Of a stretch of DNA of 20,134 nt, positions 7,099 through 14,144 are shown piece by piece. The translations under genes were made by a program, and so were the position numbers. The notes beneath the pieces were generated by a model. That model had not been told where the DNA came from. It worked only from the letters and a program-made list of their open reading frames with translations, and did no database searches. The DNA is from Nocardioidaceae bacterium. GTDB taxonomy: Bacteria; Actinomycetota; Actinomycetes; Propionibacteriales; Nocardioidaceae. The stretch covers positions 1 to 20,134 of the forward strand of contig JACCUS010000108.1 of the NCBI GenBank assembly GCA_013811715.1. The letters run 5' to 3'. How positions within the stretch are numbered: the first letter of the stretch is position 1; the number at the start of each line of letters is the position of its first letter.

Positions 7099-8084
7099 AC
7101 GGTCGACAGTCGAAGGCCGCGACACACCGCACGCGCGCCGGTCACTTGCACCACCATCCGCTTGCCGTTGCCGACGGCCGCCGATCCGATGCCCGCTACC
7201 TGTCCGCCGCGCTGGCGTTGATCGTGGTGTTCATGGCTGTCGAGGTCGTGATCGGACTGGCCGCGTCTTCGCTGGCACTCATCTCCGACGCCGCGCACAT
7301 GCTCACCGACGCTGCCGCAATCGCGCTCGCGCTGTGGGCGGCCCGCCTGGCGGCCCGGCCCGCCCGCGGCAACTTCACCTACGGCTTGCGCCGGGTGGAG
7401 ATCTTGTCCGCTCAGGCGAACGGGCTCACCCTGTGGCTGCTCGCCGCGTGGTTCGTCTACGAGGCAATCCGTCGGTTCCTCGACCCACCCCAGGTAGCGG
7501 GCGGGCTGGTACTGGTCACAGCGGTGATCGGCATTGCCGTCAATGTCGCCGCCACCTGGTTGATCAGCCGCGCCAACCGCGCCTCGCTCAACGTCGAGGG
7601 CGCCTTCCAGCACATCCTCAATGACCTGTTCGCATTCATCGCCACCGCCGTGGCCGGACTCGTGGTGCTGCTGAGCGGGTGGACGCGGGCCGACGCCGTC
7701 GCCGCGCTGGTGGTGGCCGCGCTGATGGTCAAGGGCGGCTGGGGACTGCTGCGCGACTCTTGGCGAGTCTTCCTCGAAGCAGCCCCCCGCGGGATGGACG
7801 TCGCCGCCATCGACGCCGACCTACACGCGGTCGAGGGTGTGGTCGAGATCCACGACCTACACGTGTGGGATGTGACGTCCGGGTTCCCAGCCCTGTCCGC
7901 TCACGTGCTCGTCGAAGTCGGCTGCGACTGCCACGAGCGCCGCCAGACCATCACCTCGCTGCTTGCAGATCGCTACGGCATCGACCACACCACCTTGCAG
8001 ATAGACCACCCCGCCCCCGCCGCAGTCATCTCGCCCGAGGAACTCATGCCGCCTACCCGCGGTTCTGCGACTGAGACGGCCTGA
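7095..8084 (+). CDS. CzcD-type cation diffusion facilitator
   Basis: This 329-residue zinc/cadmium/cobalt proton antiporter has six transmembrane segments followed by a cytoplasmic ferredoxin-like domain from about residue 225. Both tetrahedral metal-site motifs are canonical: SDAAHMLTD (Asp65-Ile-type site, His68, Asp72) and HILND (His173, Asp177). A His-rich N-terminus (HLHHH, residues 17-21) is typical of CzcD proteins. The C-terminal domain has HDLHVWDVTSG and VGCDCHERRQ, the latter offering Cys/His ligands. The ATG overlaps the preceding stop by 4 nt, making this the third gene of the arsR operon. Its two neighbours indicate metal-induced efflux, and having two different CDFs in one operon suggests different or complementary metals. 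Confidence 0.93.
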   Translation: MNGRQSKAATHRTRAGHLHHHPLAVADGRRSDARYLSAALALIVVFMAVEVVIGLAASSLALISDAAHMLTDAAAIALALWAARLAARPARGNFTYGLRRVEILSAQANGLTLWLLAAWFVYEAIRRFLDPPQVAGGLVLVTAVIGIAVNVAATWLISRANRASLNVEGAFQHILNDLFAFIATAVAGLVVLLSGWTRADAVAALVVAALMVKGGWGLLRDSWRVFLEAAPRGMDVAAIDADLHAVEGVVEIHDLHVWDVTSGFPALSAHVLVEVGCDCHERRQTITSLLADRYGIDHTTLQIDHPAPAAVISPEELMPPTRGSATETA

Positions 8085-8158
8085 CCGCACCTCGTCGACG
8101 CTTCGCTCGTCATTTGACGCGGTAGTAGGGCCGCCTGCCCTCGAAGCCCCACGCACTG

Positions 8159-9163
8159 CTAGAAGTCGTCGGCGGCGTGGTCGCGGCTGGCCAGCAACCG
8201 GCGGAACGACTCGACCCGGGCTGCATCGGCGCGGCCGTCGGCGACGCCGTCGTCGAGCGCGCACTCCGGCTCGGACTCGCCGTGCTTGCAGCCGCGTGGA
8301 CAGTCCACGGTCAGCGCGTCCAGGTCGTCGAATGCCTTGATGAGGTGTCGTGGGTCGACGTGCGCAAGCCCGAACGATCGGATCCCCGGGGTGTCGACAA
8401 CCCAACCCCCGAACGGAAGCTCCAACGCCAACGCGGACGTCGACGTGTGGCGCCCGCGTCCGGTCACGGCGTTGACGTCGCCGATCGCCCGGCGCGTGCC
8501 AGGCACCAGCGCGTTCACCAGCGTCGACTTGCCCACCCCGGAGTGCCCGACGAGGACGCTGACCTCGCCCCTCAGCCGGTCGCGCACCACGCCGAGGTCG
8601 CTCCCTCGTTCGGCGACGACGTGCGGCACTCCCAGTGGGCGGTAGATCGACAGCAGCGTCTCCGGATCGGCGAGGTCAACCTTGGTCAGGCACAGCAGCG
8701 GGTCCAGCCCGGCGTCGTACGCCGCGACGAGTGCCCGGTCGATGAGCCGGCGCCGCGGCTCCGGGTTGGCCACCGCCGTCACGACCACGAGCTGGTTGGC
8801 GTTAGCCACCACGATGCGTTCGACCGGGTCGTCGTCGTCGGCAGTGCGGCGGAGCACCGTCTTGCGCTCCTCCACCTCGACGATGCGCGACAGGCTGCCC
8901 GAGTCGCCACTGACGTCCCCGACCATACGGACCCGGTCACCGACCACCACACCGGTGCGGCCGAGGTGCCGGGACTTCATCGCGGTCACGGTCCGCTCGC
9001 CGCCTTCGTCGGGAACCCGCACGGTGAAGCGACCCCTGTCCACGGTGATCACGAACCCGCTGGTCGCGTCGTCATAGCTCGGCCGGTCCTTGGTACGAGG
9101 ACGTGTGTGTCGCCGCGGCCTCTCGAACCGGCTGTGGTCGTCGATGTCGAACGACTGCGTCAC
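8159..9163 (-). CDS. rsgA: ribosome small-subunit-dependent GTPase
   Basis: This 334-residue circularly permuted GTPase acts in late maturation of the 30S subunit. An OB-fold spans about residues 35-105. The GTPase motifs then follow in permuted order: G4 TKVD (160-163), G1 GHSGVGKST (206-214) and G3 DTPG (257-260). The C-terminal zinc site has Cys288, Cys292, His294 and Cys301 (CPRGCKHGESEPEC). The N-terminal 30 residues are a basic Arg/Asp-rich extension. The GTG at 9163 overlaps the aroA TGA as GTGA, so the two are translationally coupled. aroA-rsgA adjacency is a widespread actinobacterial arrangement. The convergent CzcD gene ends 74 nt away; I see no strong terminator in between. Confidence 0.95.
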   Translation of the reverse strand: MTQSFDIDDHSRFERPRRHTRPRTKDRPSYDDATSGFVITVDRGRFTVRVPDEGGERTVTAMKSRHLGRTGVVVGDRVRMVGDVSGDSGSLSRIVEVEERKTVLRRTADDDDPVERIVVANANQLVVVTAVANPEPRRRLIDRALVAAYDAGLDPLLCLTKVDLADPETLLSIYRPLGVPHVVAERGSDLGVVRDRLRGEVSVLVGHSGVGKSTLVNALVPGTRRAIGDVNAVTGRGRHTSTSALALELPFGGWVVDTPGIRSFGLAHVDPRHLIKAFDDLDALTVDCPRGCKHGESEPECALDDGVADGRADAARVESFRRLLASRDHAADDF

Positions 9164-10434
9164 CCGAGCATCGCCGCCCAGGCGCCGACGAAGTCGGGAT
9201 GCGTCTTCGCCGTCGCGGCGACGTCGTCGACCCGGACACCTTCGACGACGAGCCCCAACACAGCCGCTGCCTGCGCCAGCCTATGGTCGGCGTACGTGTG
9301 GAACACAGCGCCCGTCAGCGGCTGTGGGTGGATCTCTAGCCCGTCGCGGGTCTCACGTGCGTCACAGCCGAGGAGGCCGAGCTCGGTCGACAGCGCGGCA
9401 AGCCGGTCCGTTTCGTGCCCGCGCAGGTGGGAGATTCCACGCAGGTAGGAAGGGGAGTCCGCCAACGAGGCGACGGCGGCCACCACCGGCACGAGCTCTC
9501 CGGCGTCATGCAGGTCGACGTCGACACCGGCGACCCGACCAGTCCCGGACACAGTCAGTCCGTCGGCATCCAGGCTCACACTCGCTCCGAACATCGCCAG
9601 GATCGAGCGGAGCCGGTCACCGGGCTGGTGGGTGCCGCCGGGCCATCCGACGACGGTGACAGAGCCACCCGTCACCGTCGCGGCCGCGAGGAAGGGGGCG
9701 GCGTTGCTGAGGTCGGGTTCGACGTCGACAGGGATGCCAGAGATCTCACTCGGCGACACCACCCACCTGTTCGGCTCGCCGTCGTCGATCTCCACGCCGC
9801 GCTCACGAAGCATCCCGACCGTCATCGCGATGTGCGGCAGCGATGGCACCGGCTTGCCGTCGTGGCGTACGTCGACACCGCGCTCGTAGCGCGCCCCCGC
9901 CAGCAGCAGAGCCGAGACGAACTGGCTGGAGGCCGACGCGTCGAGTGTCACCGCGCCGCCCTCGACGCGACCGGCGCCCGCCACCGCGAAGGGGAGCGAG
10001 TCCGCGCCAGCGTCGATCGCCACGCCCAGCTGGCGCAGTGCGTCGAGCATCTCGCCCATCGGGCGCTCGCGTGCTCGCTCGTCGCCGTCGAACTCGACCC
10101 GCCCGGTCGCCAGCGCCGCCACCGGCGGCACGAACCGCATCACCGTTCCGGCGAGGCCACAGTCGACGGCGGCCGGGCCACCCAGCGGCTTGGGAGTCAC
10201 GACAACGATGTCGTCGCGGACGTCGACGCCGACACCCATCGCCTCCAGCGCGGCCATCATCAACGCGGTGTCGCGCGCGAGCAGCGCGTGGCGGATGGTC
10301 GAAGGCCCGTCAGCGATGGCGGCGAGGAGCAGGGCGCGGCTCGTGAGCGACTTGGAGCCGGGAAGGGTGATGTGGGCGTGCACCGGAGCGTCGGCGTACG
10401 GCGCCGGCCATGGGTCGTGCACGGAAGTCGTCAC
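9160..10434 (-). CDS. aroA: 3-phosphoshikimate 1-carboxyvinyltransferase (EPSP synthase)
   Basis: A cytoplasmic shikimate-pathway enzyme of 424 residues that transfers the enolpyruvyl group of PEP to shikimate 3-phosphate. Visible motifs are LPGSKSLTSRALLLAA (from residue 24), AGTVMRFVPP (from 95), DGDERARERPMGEML (from 116), ASSQFVSALLL, LRGHETDRLAALS and TYADHRLAQAAA near the C-terminus. The AGTVMRFVPP and RGHETDR variants are those I associate with actinobacterial AroA, where E. coli-type enzymes have AGTAMRP and RxKExDR. The start is the GTG at 10434; no strong ribosome binding site is visible. rsgA follows with a 4-nt overlap, and a doxX-like gene lies 73 nt upstream on the same strand. 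Confidence 0.95.
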   Translation of the reverse strand: MTTSVHDPWPAPYADAPVHAHITLPGSKSLTSRALLLAAIADGPSTIRHALLARDTALMMAALEAMGVGVDVRDDIVVVTPKPLGGPAAVDCGLAGTVMRFVPPVAALATGRVEFDGDERARERPMGEMLDALRQLGVAIDAGADSLPFAVAGAGRVEGGAVTLDASASSQFVSALLLAGARYERGVDVRHDGKPVPSLPHIAMTVGMLRERGVEIDDGEPNRWVVSPSEISGIPVDVEPDLSNAAPFLAAATVTGGSVTVVGWPGGTHQPGDRLRSILAMFGASVSLDADGLTVSGTGRVAGVDVDLHDAGELVPVVAAVASLADSPSYLRGISHLRGHETDRLAALSTELGLLGCDARETRDGLEIHPQPLTGAVFHTYADHRLAQAAAVLGLVVEGVRVDDVAATAKTHPDFVGAWAAMLG

Positions 10435-10507
10435 TGCCCATCAGCCATAAGGATGCGACGACTGGCCGGCCAGAGCCCGCCAGCCGCCGCAACGCCGAGC
10501 ATGAGGG

Positions 10508-10999
10508 CTAATTGGGCGTCAGCTTGCTCGCCCGCTTCTTGGCCTTGCCGGCTTGGTGCCTGGCTTGCCACGCGAGGCTCGGCTTGCCTTCCGTGTCGAC
10601 ACTGGCCAGCAGCAGACCGCCGGCCATCGAGACGTTCTTGAGGAAGTGGACGCGCTGGTTGGCCCGCCGCTGGGGATCGGTCTCCTCCCAGTAGCGGTGG
10701 CCACCGAAGGTGGTGGGGACCAGGGTCAGCGCGAGCGCCAGCGACGCGAGCCGGGGGGAACGTCCGGTCGCCAGCATGGCACCGCCCACTACTTGGGTCA
10801 CGCCGTTGACCTGGACCATCCGCTTGGAGTCCATGTCGAACGGCAGCTTGTCGGTGGCTTTGTCGACGGCCGGCGCAAGCTTGTCGGTGACCGGCTGGGC
10901 TCGGTCGGCTAGGGACTGGGCGTTCTTCAACGAGTTGATGCCTCCGGCGATGAACATCGAGGAGAGCATGGGGCGGGCGATGAGTCTGACTAGGGCCAT
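10508..10999 (-). CDS. DoxX family membrane protein
   Basis: This 163-residue protein has four hydrophobic segments and the DoxX signature start MALVRLIARPMLSSMFIAGG, then QVNGVTQVVGGAMLATGRSPRLA and a HFLKNVSMAGGLLLA segment near the end. The C-terminus is strongly basic (KAKKRASKL). DoxX relatives are membrane proteins of mostly unknown role. The mycobacterial protein has been reported to associate with superoxide dismutase and a thiosulfate sulfurtransferase in oxidative stress, and SOD and thiol-stress genes do occur in this window. A GAGGT just before the ATG at 10999 is too close for ideal spacing, but an AGGTAAG lies slightly upstream. aspS ends 14 nt before it on the same strand, so the genes may be co-transcribed. 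Confidence 0.88.
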   Translation of the reverse strand: MALVRLIARPMLSSMFIAGGINSLKNAQSLADRAQPVTDKLAPAVDKATDKLPFDMDSKRMVQVNGVTQVVGGAMLATGRSPRLASLALALTLVPTTFGGHRYWEETDPQRRANQRVHFLKNVSMAGGLLLASVDTEGKPSLAWQARHQAGKAKKRASKLTPN

Positions 11000-11013
11000 A
11001 CCTCATTCTTACC

Positions 11014-12333
11014 TCATGGCGCGATCCGGTGCAGGTCGCGGGGGAAGAGCGTGACCTCGCGGATGTTCTCCGCCTCGACCAGCCGACCAGTCCAGCGCTC
11101 GAGGCCGATCGCGAATCCCCCGTGTGGCGGGATGCCGTGCTTGAACGCGTCGAGGTAACCCGTGTAGGGCTCGATCGGCAGTCCCCTCGCCTTCAGCGTC
11201 TGGACGTAGTCGTCGTGGCGGTGGAGCCGCTGGGCCCCGCTCACTAGCTCGATGCCCCGGAAGATCAGGTCGAACGACCGGGACCAGTGTGGGTCGTCCG
11301 GCTCCGGGTGGCTGTAGAACGCGCGGTGCGCGGTCGGGTAGCCCTCCACCAGGATGAAGTCGCTGTCGTGCGTCTGCTTGGCCCACGCGCCCAGCGCCCG
11401 CTCGTGCGCCGGCGCCAGGTCGGGCTCGTCGGCCGAGGCGCCCGCGATCTCGAGGGCCTCACGGAAGTGCACGACCGGTATGTCCGCTGGCACTTCGGGG
11501 ATGTCGGCGCCGAGCAGCTCGACAGCCGCTGCAGCCCGCTCGTGGATGGCGGCGACCATCCCCGCGACTACGTCGCGCAGCACACCGATCACGTCGCGGT
11601 GGTCGTCAATGAAGCCCAGCTCGACGTCCAACGAGACGTACTCCGCGAGATGACGAACGGTGTCGTGCGGCTCGGCGCGAAACGCCGGCCCCACCTCGTA
11701 GACCCGCTCGAAGACGCCCACCAGCATCTGCTTGTAGAACTGCGGCGACTGGGCCAGGTAGGCGGGTCGACCGAAGTAGTCGACACCGAAGACGTTGGCA
11801 CCCGACTCCGTCGCGGACTCCACGAGCTTCGGGCTGTGCACCTCGGTGAAGCCGGCGGCGTCGAGAGTACGACGGAAGCCGTGCAGCGAGGCCGCCGCCA
11901 GCTGCCACTTGGCCTGCTGGAGCGGATGCCGCCACGTCACCTGCGCGTGGTCGAGCATCGCCGGCAGGCCGGCCGAGATCGTCGGCCGCCACAGCTCTAT
12001 CGGTGGGGTGACGGCAGGGTCGGTCAGCGCTAGGAAGGACGGCTCCACCACCTCGACGCCGCCGGGTGCCTGGGCGTTGGTGCTGGCGCGGCCCACGACG
12101 TCGACCGGGGTCTCTTCGCCGAGCTGCTCCACCTGCGCGAGCGCCTCGGGGCTGCGGACAACGACCTGTGCGAGCCCGCTGCGGTCGCGGATGACGACGA
12201 ACGACAGGCCGGAGAGCCTGCGCCGTCGATGGATCCAGCCGCTGAGGCGGACGGGTGCGCCGGGCTTGTCGGCGTACGACGCGAGGTCGGCGGCGAGCGT
12301 ACGCGGCAACGGTTCGGACGAGGCTGAGGACAT
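11014..12333 (-). CDS. aspS: aspartate-tRNA synthetase, short archaeal-type
   Basis: This 439-residue class II synthetase charges tRNA with aspartate. An anticodon-binding OB-fold spans about residues 26-105 (VRLSGWIHRRRRLSGLSFVVIRD region), and the catalytic domain fills the rest. Motif 2 is FRAEPHDTVRHLAEYVS, and motif 3 is GGFAIGLERWTGR (Arg413). It lacks the GAD insert and the C-terminal extension of ordinary bacterial AspRS (about 590 residues), so it belongs to the archaeal/eukaryal-like AspS2 group. Some AspS2 enzymes are non-discriminating and also make Asp-tRNA(Asn) for GatCAB; I cannot tell which applies. The ATG at 12333 was chosen because GAAGGTGA precedes it at good spacing. It is preceded by an Asp T-box leader. 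Confidence 0.93.
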   Translation of the reverse strand: MSSASSEPLPRTLAADLASYADKPGAPVRLSGWIHRRRRLSGLSFVVIRDRSGLAQVVVRSPEALAQVEQLGEETPVDVVGRASTNAQAPGGVEVVEPSFLALTDPAVTPPIELWRPTISAGLPAMLDHAQVTWRHPLQQAKWQLAAASLHGFRRTLDAAGFTEVHSPKLVESATESGANVFGVDYFGRPAYLAQSPQFYKQMLVGVFERVYEVGPAFRAEPHDTVRHLAEYVSLDVELGFIDDHRDVIGVLRDVVAGMVAAIHERAAAAVELLGADIPEVPADIPVVHFREALEIAGASADEPDLAPAHERALGAWAKQTHDSDFILVEGYPTAHRAFYSHPEPDDPHWSRSFDLIFRGIELVSGAQRLHRHDDYVQTLKARGLPIEPYTGYLDAFKHGIPPHGGFAIGLERWTGRLVEAENIREVTLFPRDLHRIAP

Positions 12334-12360
12334 GAGTTCACCTTCATCGGGTCGGTTGCC

Positions 12361-12540
12361 CGGAGGCGTGGGCGACGGGCAAGTCGCGGTGCCACCACAC
12401 CTTCGCCGCCGCAACACGCGTCGACCTCGATGAACTCCAGCTCGAAAGTGTCTTCGTCGAGGGGCCGAGGTCCGCCTTCTCAGCGACCGGCGGATCTCTG
12501 GGCCTACGGACTCCCGCGACTACTTGGCTTCGTCGTCACT
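12361..12540 (-). promoter_or_regulatory. T-box riboswitch leader of aspS, Asp (GAC) specifier
   Basis: Reading the minus strand toward aspS, all T-box landmarks occur in order. AGTAG lies at about 12520-12524. The stem I apical part reads CAGAGATCCGCC, then a GGTCGCTGAGAA loop closed by GGCGG (arms 12489-12494 and 12471-12476). The specifier region CGAAGACAC carries GAC (12450-12452) followed by a purine, then the hallmark CTGGAG. The T-box core GGTGGCACCGCG spans about 12385-12398. GTCG/CGAC and GGCC/GGCC pairs close stem I above the specifier loop. The bulge TGGC pairs with a GCCA tRNA end, matching the G73 discriminator of tRNA-Asp. After the T-box, GCGAC-TTGCCC-GTCGC could form the competing hairpin. 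No U-tract follows, so control may be translational. Confidence 0.88.
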
Positions 12541-12666
12541 GTTGCCACTCAGTGTAGGTCAGTCGCCGAGAAGCATCTGCGGGTACGCCTGGCGCTAAGA
12601 CGAGGAGTCGCCCCTTCCGATGAGAAAGGAGGGCGCGCTGTCCCTGCGATGTGACAGGCTGCAGAC
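12541..12666. other. intergenic region between the aspS leader and the SRAP gene
   Basis: This stretch must hold the divergent promoters of aspS (minus) and the SRAP gene (plus). A TACACT hexamer on the minus strand (plus-strand AGTGTA, about 12551-12556) could be the aspS -10. CAGGCT, 6 nt before the ATG at 12667, could serve as the -10 of a leaderless SRAP transcript. Neither has a clear -35. I see no ORF with coding character and no RNA gene here. Confidence 0.4.
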
Positions 12667-13440
12667 ATGTGTGGCCGTTACGCGTCCAGTCGCAAGCCCG
12701 AAGATCTGGTCGAGGAGTTCGAGGTCGACCGAGTGACGGTGCCCGCTCCGCTGGAGCCCGACTACAACGTGGCTCCGACCAAGGAGGTCTACGCCGTGCT
12801 CGACCGAAAGCCGCGGGACTTACCTCCCGATGCGCCGGCCGAACGCCGTCTCGCAGCCGTGCGGTGGGGGCTGGTTCCGTCGTGGGCGAAGGATCCGGGC
12901 ATCGGCGCTCGGATGATCAACGCCCGCGTCGAGACGCTGGCGACGAAACCGGCCTTCCGCCGCGCCTTCGCCAAGCGGCGCTGCCTGCTCCCAGCTGATG
13001 GGTACTTCGAGTGGTACCCGACCGAGCAGCTCGGCAAGTCCGGCAAGCCGTTGAAGCAGCCGTTCTTCATCCGCCCCTCGGACGGCGGGGGGTTGGCGAT
13101 GGCCGGGTTGTACGAGATCTGGCGGAACAACGACGTTGCCGAGGACCAAGACGGGGCTTTCTTGTGGACCGCGACGGTGATCACCACTAGCGCCGAGGAC
13201 GATCTCGGTCGGATCCATGACCGGATGCCGATGCTGGTAGAACCCGTCCGGTACTCGGCGTGGCTCGATGCTGGGGTGACCGATCCCAGCGACGTTGGCG
13301 ATCTGCTGGTTCCCGCGGCGCCAGGTCGACTGGAGGCCTACCCGGTGTCCACCGAGGTCAACAATGTGCGAAATAACGGCGCAGCCCTGCTCGATAGGCT
13401 CGCCTCCGAGGGCGCCTCTGATGCATTGTTCGACGCGTGA
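12667..13440 (+). CDS. SRAP (YedK/HMCES-type) abasic-site processing protein
   Basis: This 257-residue SOS-response-associated peptidase forms a thiazolidine crosslink to abasic sites in single-stranded DNA and so shields them. All active-site features are visible: Cys2, which becomes N-terminal after Met removal (MCGRY); the YNVAPT segment near residue 33; WGLVPSWAKD near 68; INARVET with the substrate-contacting Asn; GYFEW with the catalytic Glu; and HDRMP with the catalytic His. The length is typical. An ortholog (Rv3226c) sits beside aroA in M. tuberculosis, so the neighbourhood fits. The stop overlaps the next gene's GTG as GTGA. No LexA-type SOS box is evident upstream. Confidence 0.93.
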   Translation: MCGRYASSRKPEDLVEEFEVDRVTVPAPLEPDYNVAPTKEVYAVLDRKPRDLPPDAPAERRLAAVRWGLVPSWAKDPGIGARMINARVETLATKPAFRRAFAKRRCLLPADGYFEWYPTEQLGKSGKPLKQPFFIRPSDGGGLAMAGLYEIWRNNDVAEDQDGAFLWTATVITTSAEDDLGRIHDRMPMLVEPVRYSAWLDAGVTDPSDVGDLLVPAAPGRLEAYPVSTEVNNVRNNGAALLDRLASEGASDALFDA

Positions 13441-14069
13441 ACACTCACGTCCGCACCATCGCCACCCCTCGAGGAGACGCTCGGCTGCACGCTGACCGGG
13501 CGCGATACCCCGTCGCGGCATTGGCCCTGGGCCATGGCGCGGGAAAGGGCGTCGACTCACCCGACCTCGTGGCGCTGGCCCGGGCACTGCCGGGTCAGGG
13601 AGTCTCCGTCTTCCGCATCGAGCAGCCGTGGAAGGTCGCGGGCAAGCGCGTTGCCTGGAGTCCAGAGGCCCTGGACGAGGCCACCATCGCCTGCATGAAC
13701 GCGATCCGGGTGCGTACCCCTATCGTGCTGGGGGGACGCAGCGCCGGGGCAAGGGTGGCGTGCCGGTTGGCCCGGTCGCTGGGGGCCGTCGGCTGCCTGG
13801 CGCTGGCCTTCCCGCTCAAGCCGCCGGGCCGCTCGGCGTCGACGCGCCTACCGGAGCTCACCGAGGTGGGCTTGCCGACGTTCGTGATCCAAGGGGAGCG
13901 GGACTCCTTCGGCGGCCCAGACGAGTTTCCCGAGACGGTCGAGCTTACCTCGATCCCGGACGCCAACCACTCGTTCACCGTGCCCAAACGGGCGGCGTTG
14001 AGCCAGGCAGAGACGCACGACCTGATCGTCGAGGCGGTGGTGGAATGGGTGACCGCACGGGTGGCCTGA
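13437..14069 (+). CDS. alpha/beta hydrolase, KANL3/Tex30-like small form
   Basis: This 210-residue cytoplasmic hydrolase fold has a visible catalytic triad: Ser in the nucleophile elbow GGRSAGAR near residue 100, Asp in QGERDSFGG near residue 160, and His in DANHSF near residue 180. The ALGHGAGKG segment near residue 31 supplies the oxyanion region. The arrangement and short length match the dienelactone-hydrolase-like KANL3/Tex30 group, whose bacterial substrates are unknown. The GTG at 13437 overlaps the SRAP stop by 4 nt, so the two proteins are translationally coupled. The coupling suggests a linked role, but I cannot name one. The gene ends 6 nt before the SigR-type promoter. Confidence 0.87.
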   Translation: MNTHVRTIATPRGDARLHADRARYPVAALALGHGAGKGVDSPDLVALARALPGQGVSVFRIEQPWKVAGKRVAWSPEALDEATIACMNAIRVRTPIVLGGRSAGARVACRLARSLGAVGCLALAFPLKPPGRSASTRLPELTEVGLPTFVIQGERDSFGGPDEFPETVELTSIPDANHSFTVPKRAALSQAETHDLIVEAVVEWVTARVA

Positions 14070-14075
14070 CCCGGT

Positions 14076-14101
14076 GGAATGATCCACGAAGAGTCGGCGT
14101 T
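14076..14101 (+). promoter_or_regulatory. SigR/SigH-type promoter of sigR-rsrA
   Basis: GGAAT (14076-14080) and GTT (14099-14101) are separated by exactly 18 nt, which is the consensus for SigR/SigH-class ECF promoters. Transcription would begin near 14108-14111, upstream of every sigR start discussed here. Autoregulation from such a promoter is established for Streptomyces sigR and mycobacterial sigH. Confidence 0.85.
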
Positions 14102-14144
14102 GTCCCCCTGAGTGCAAGACATGCAATCGTTGGAGGTCGCTTCG

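Noticed and set aside
8085..8158. GGGC-CGCCT-GCCC as a terminator between the CzcD gene and rsgA
   Set aside because: The four-pair stem is too weak and not followed by T residues.
9160..10434. RGHETDR in place of RxKExDR in AroA as a disabling change
   Set aside because: The His form is, to my knowledge, normal in actinobacterial AroA, and all other motifs are intact.
14112..14144. GTG at 14112 or ATG at 14121 as the main sigR start
   Set aside because: Neither has a ribosome binding site, and the predicted transcript begins almost at 14112, whereas ATG 14145 has GGAGG at 8 nt. Leaderless use of GTG 14112 remains possible.
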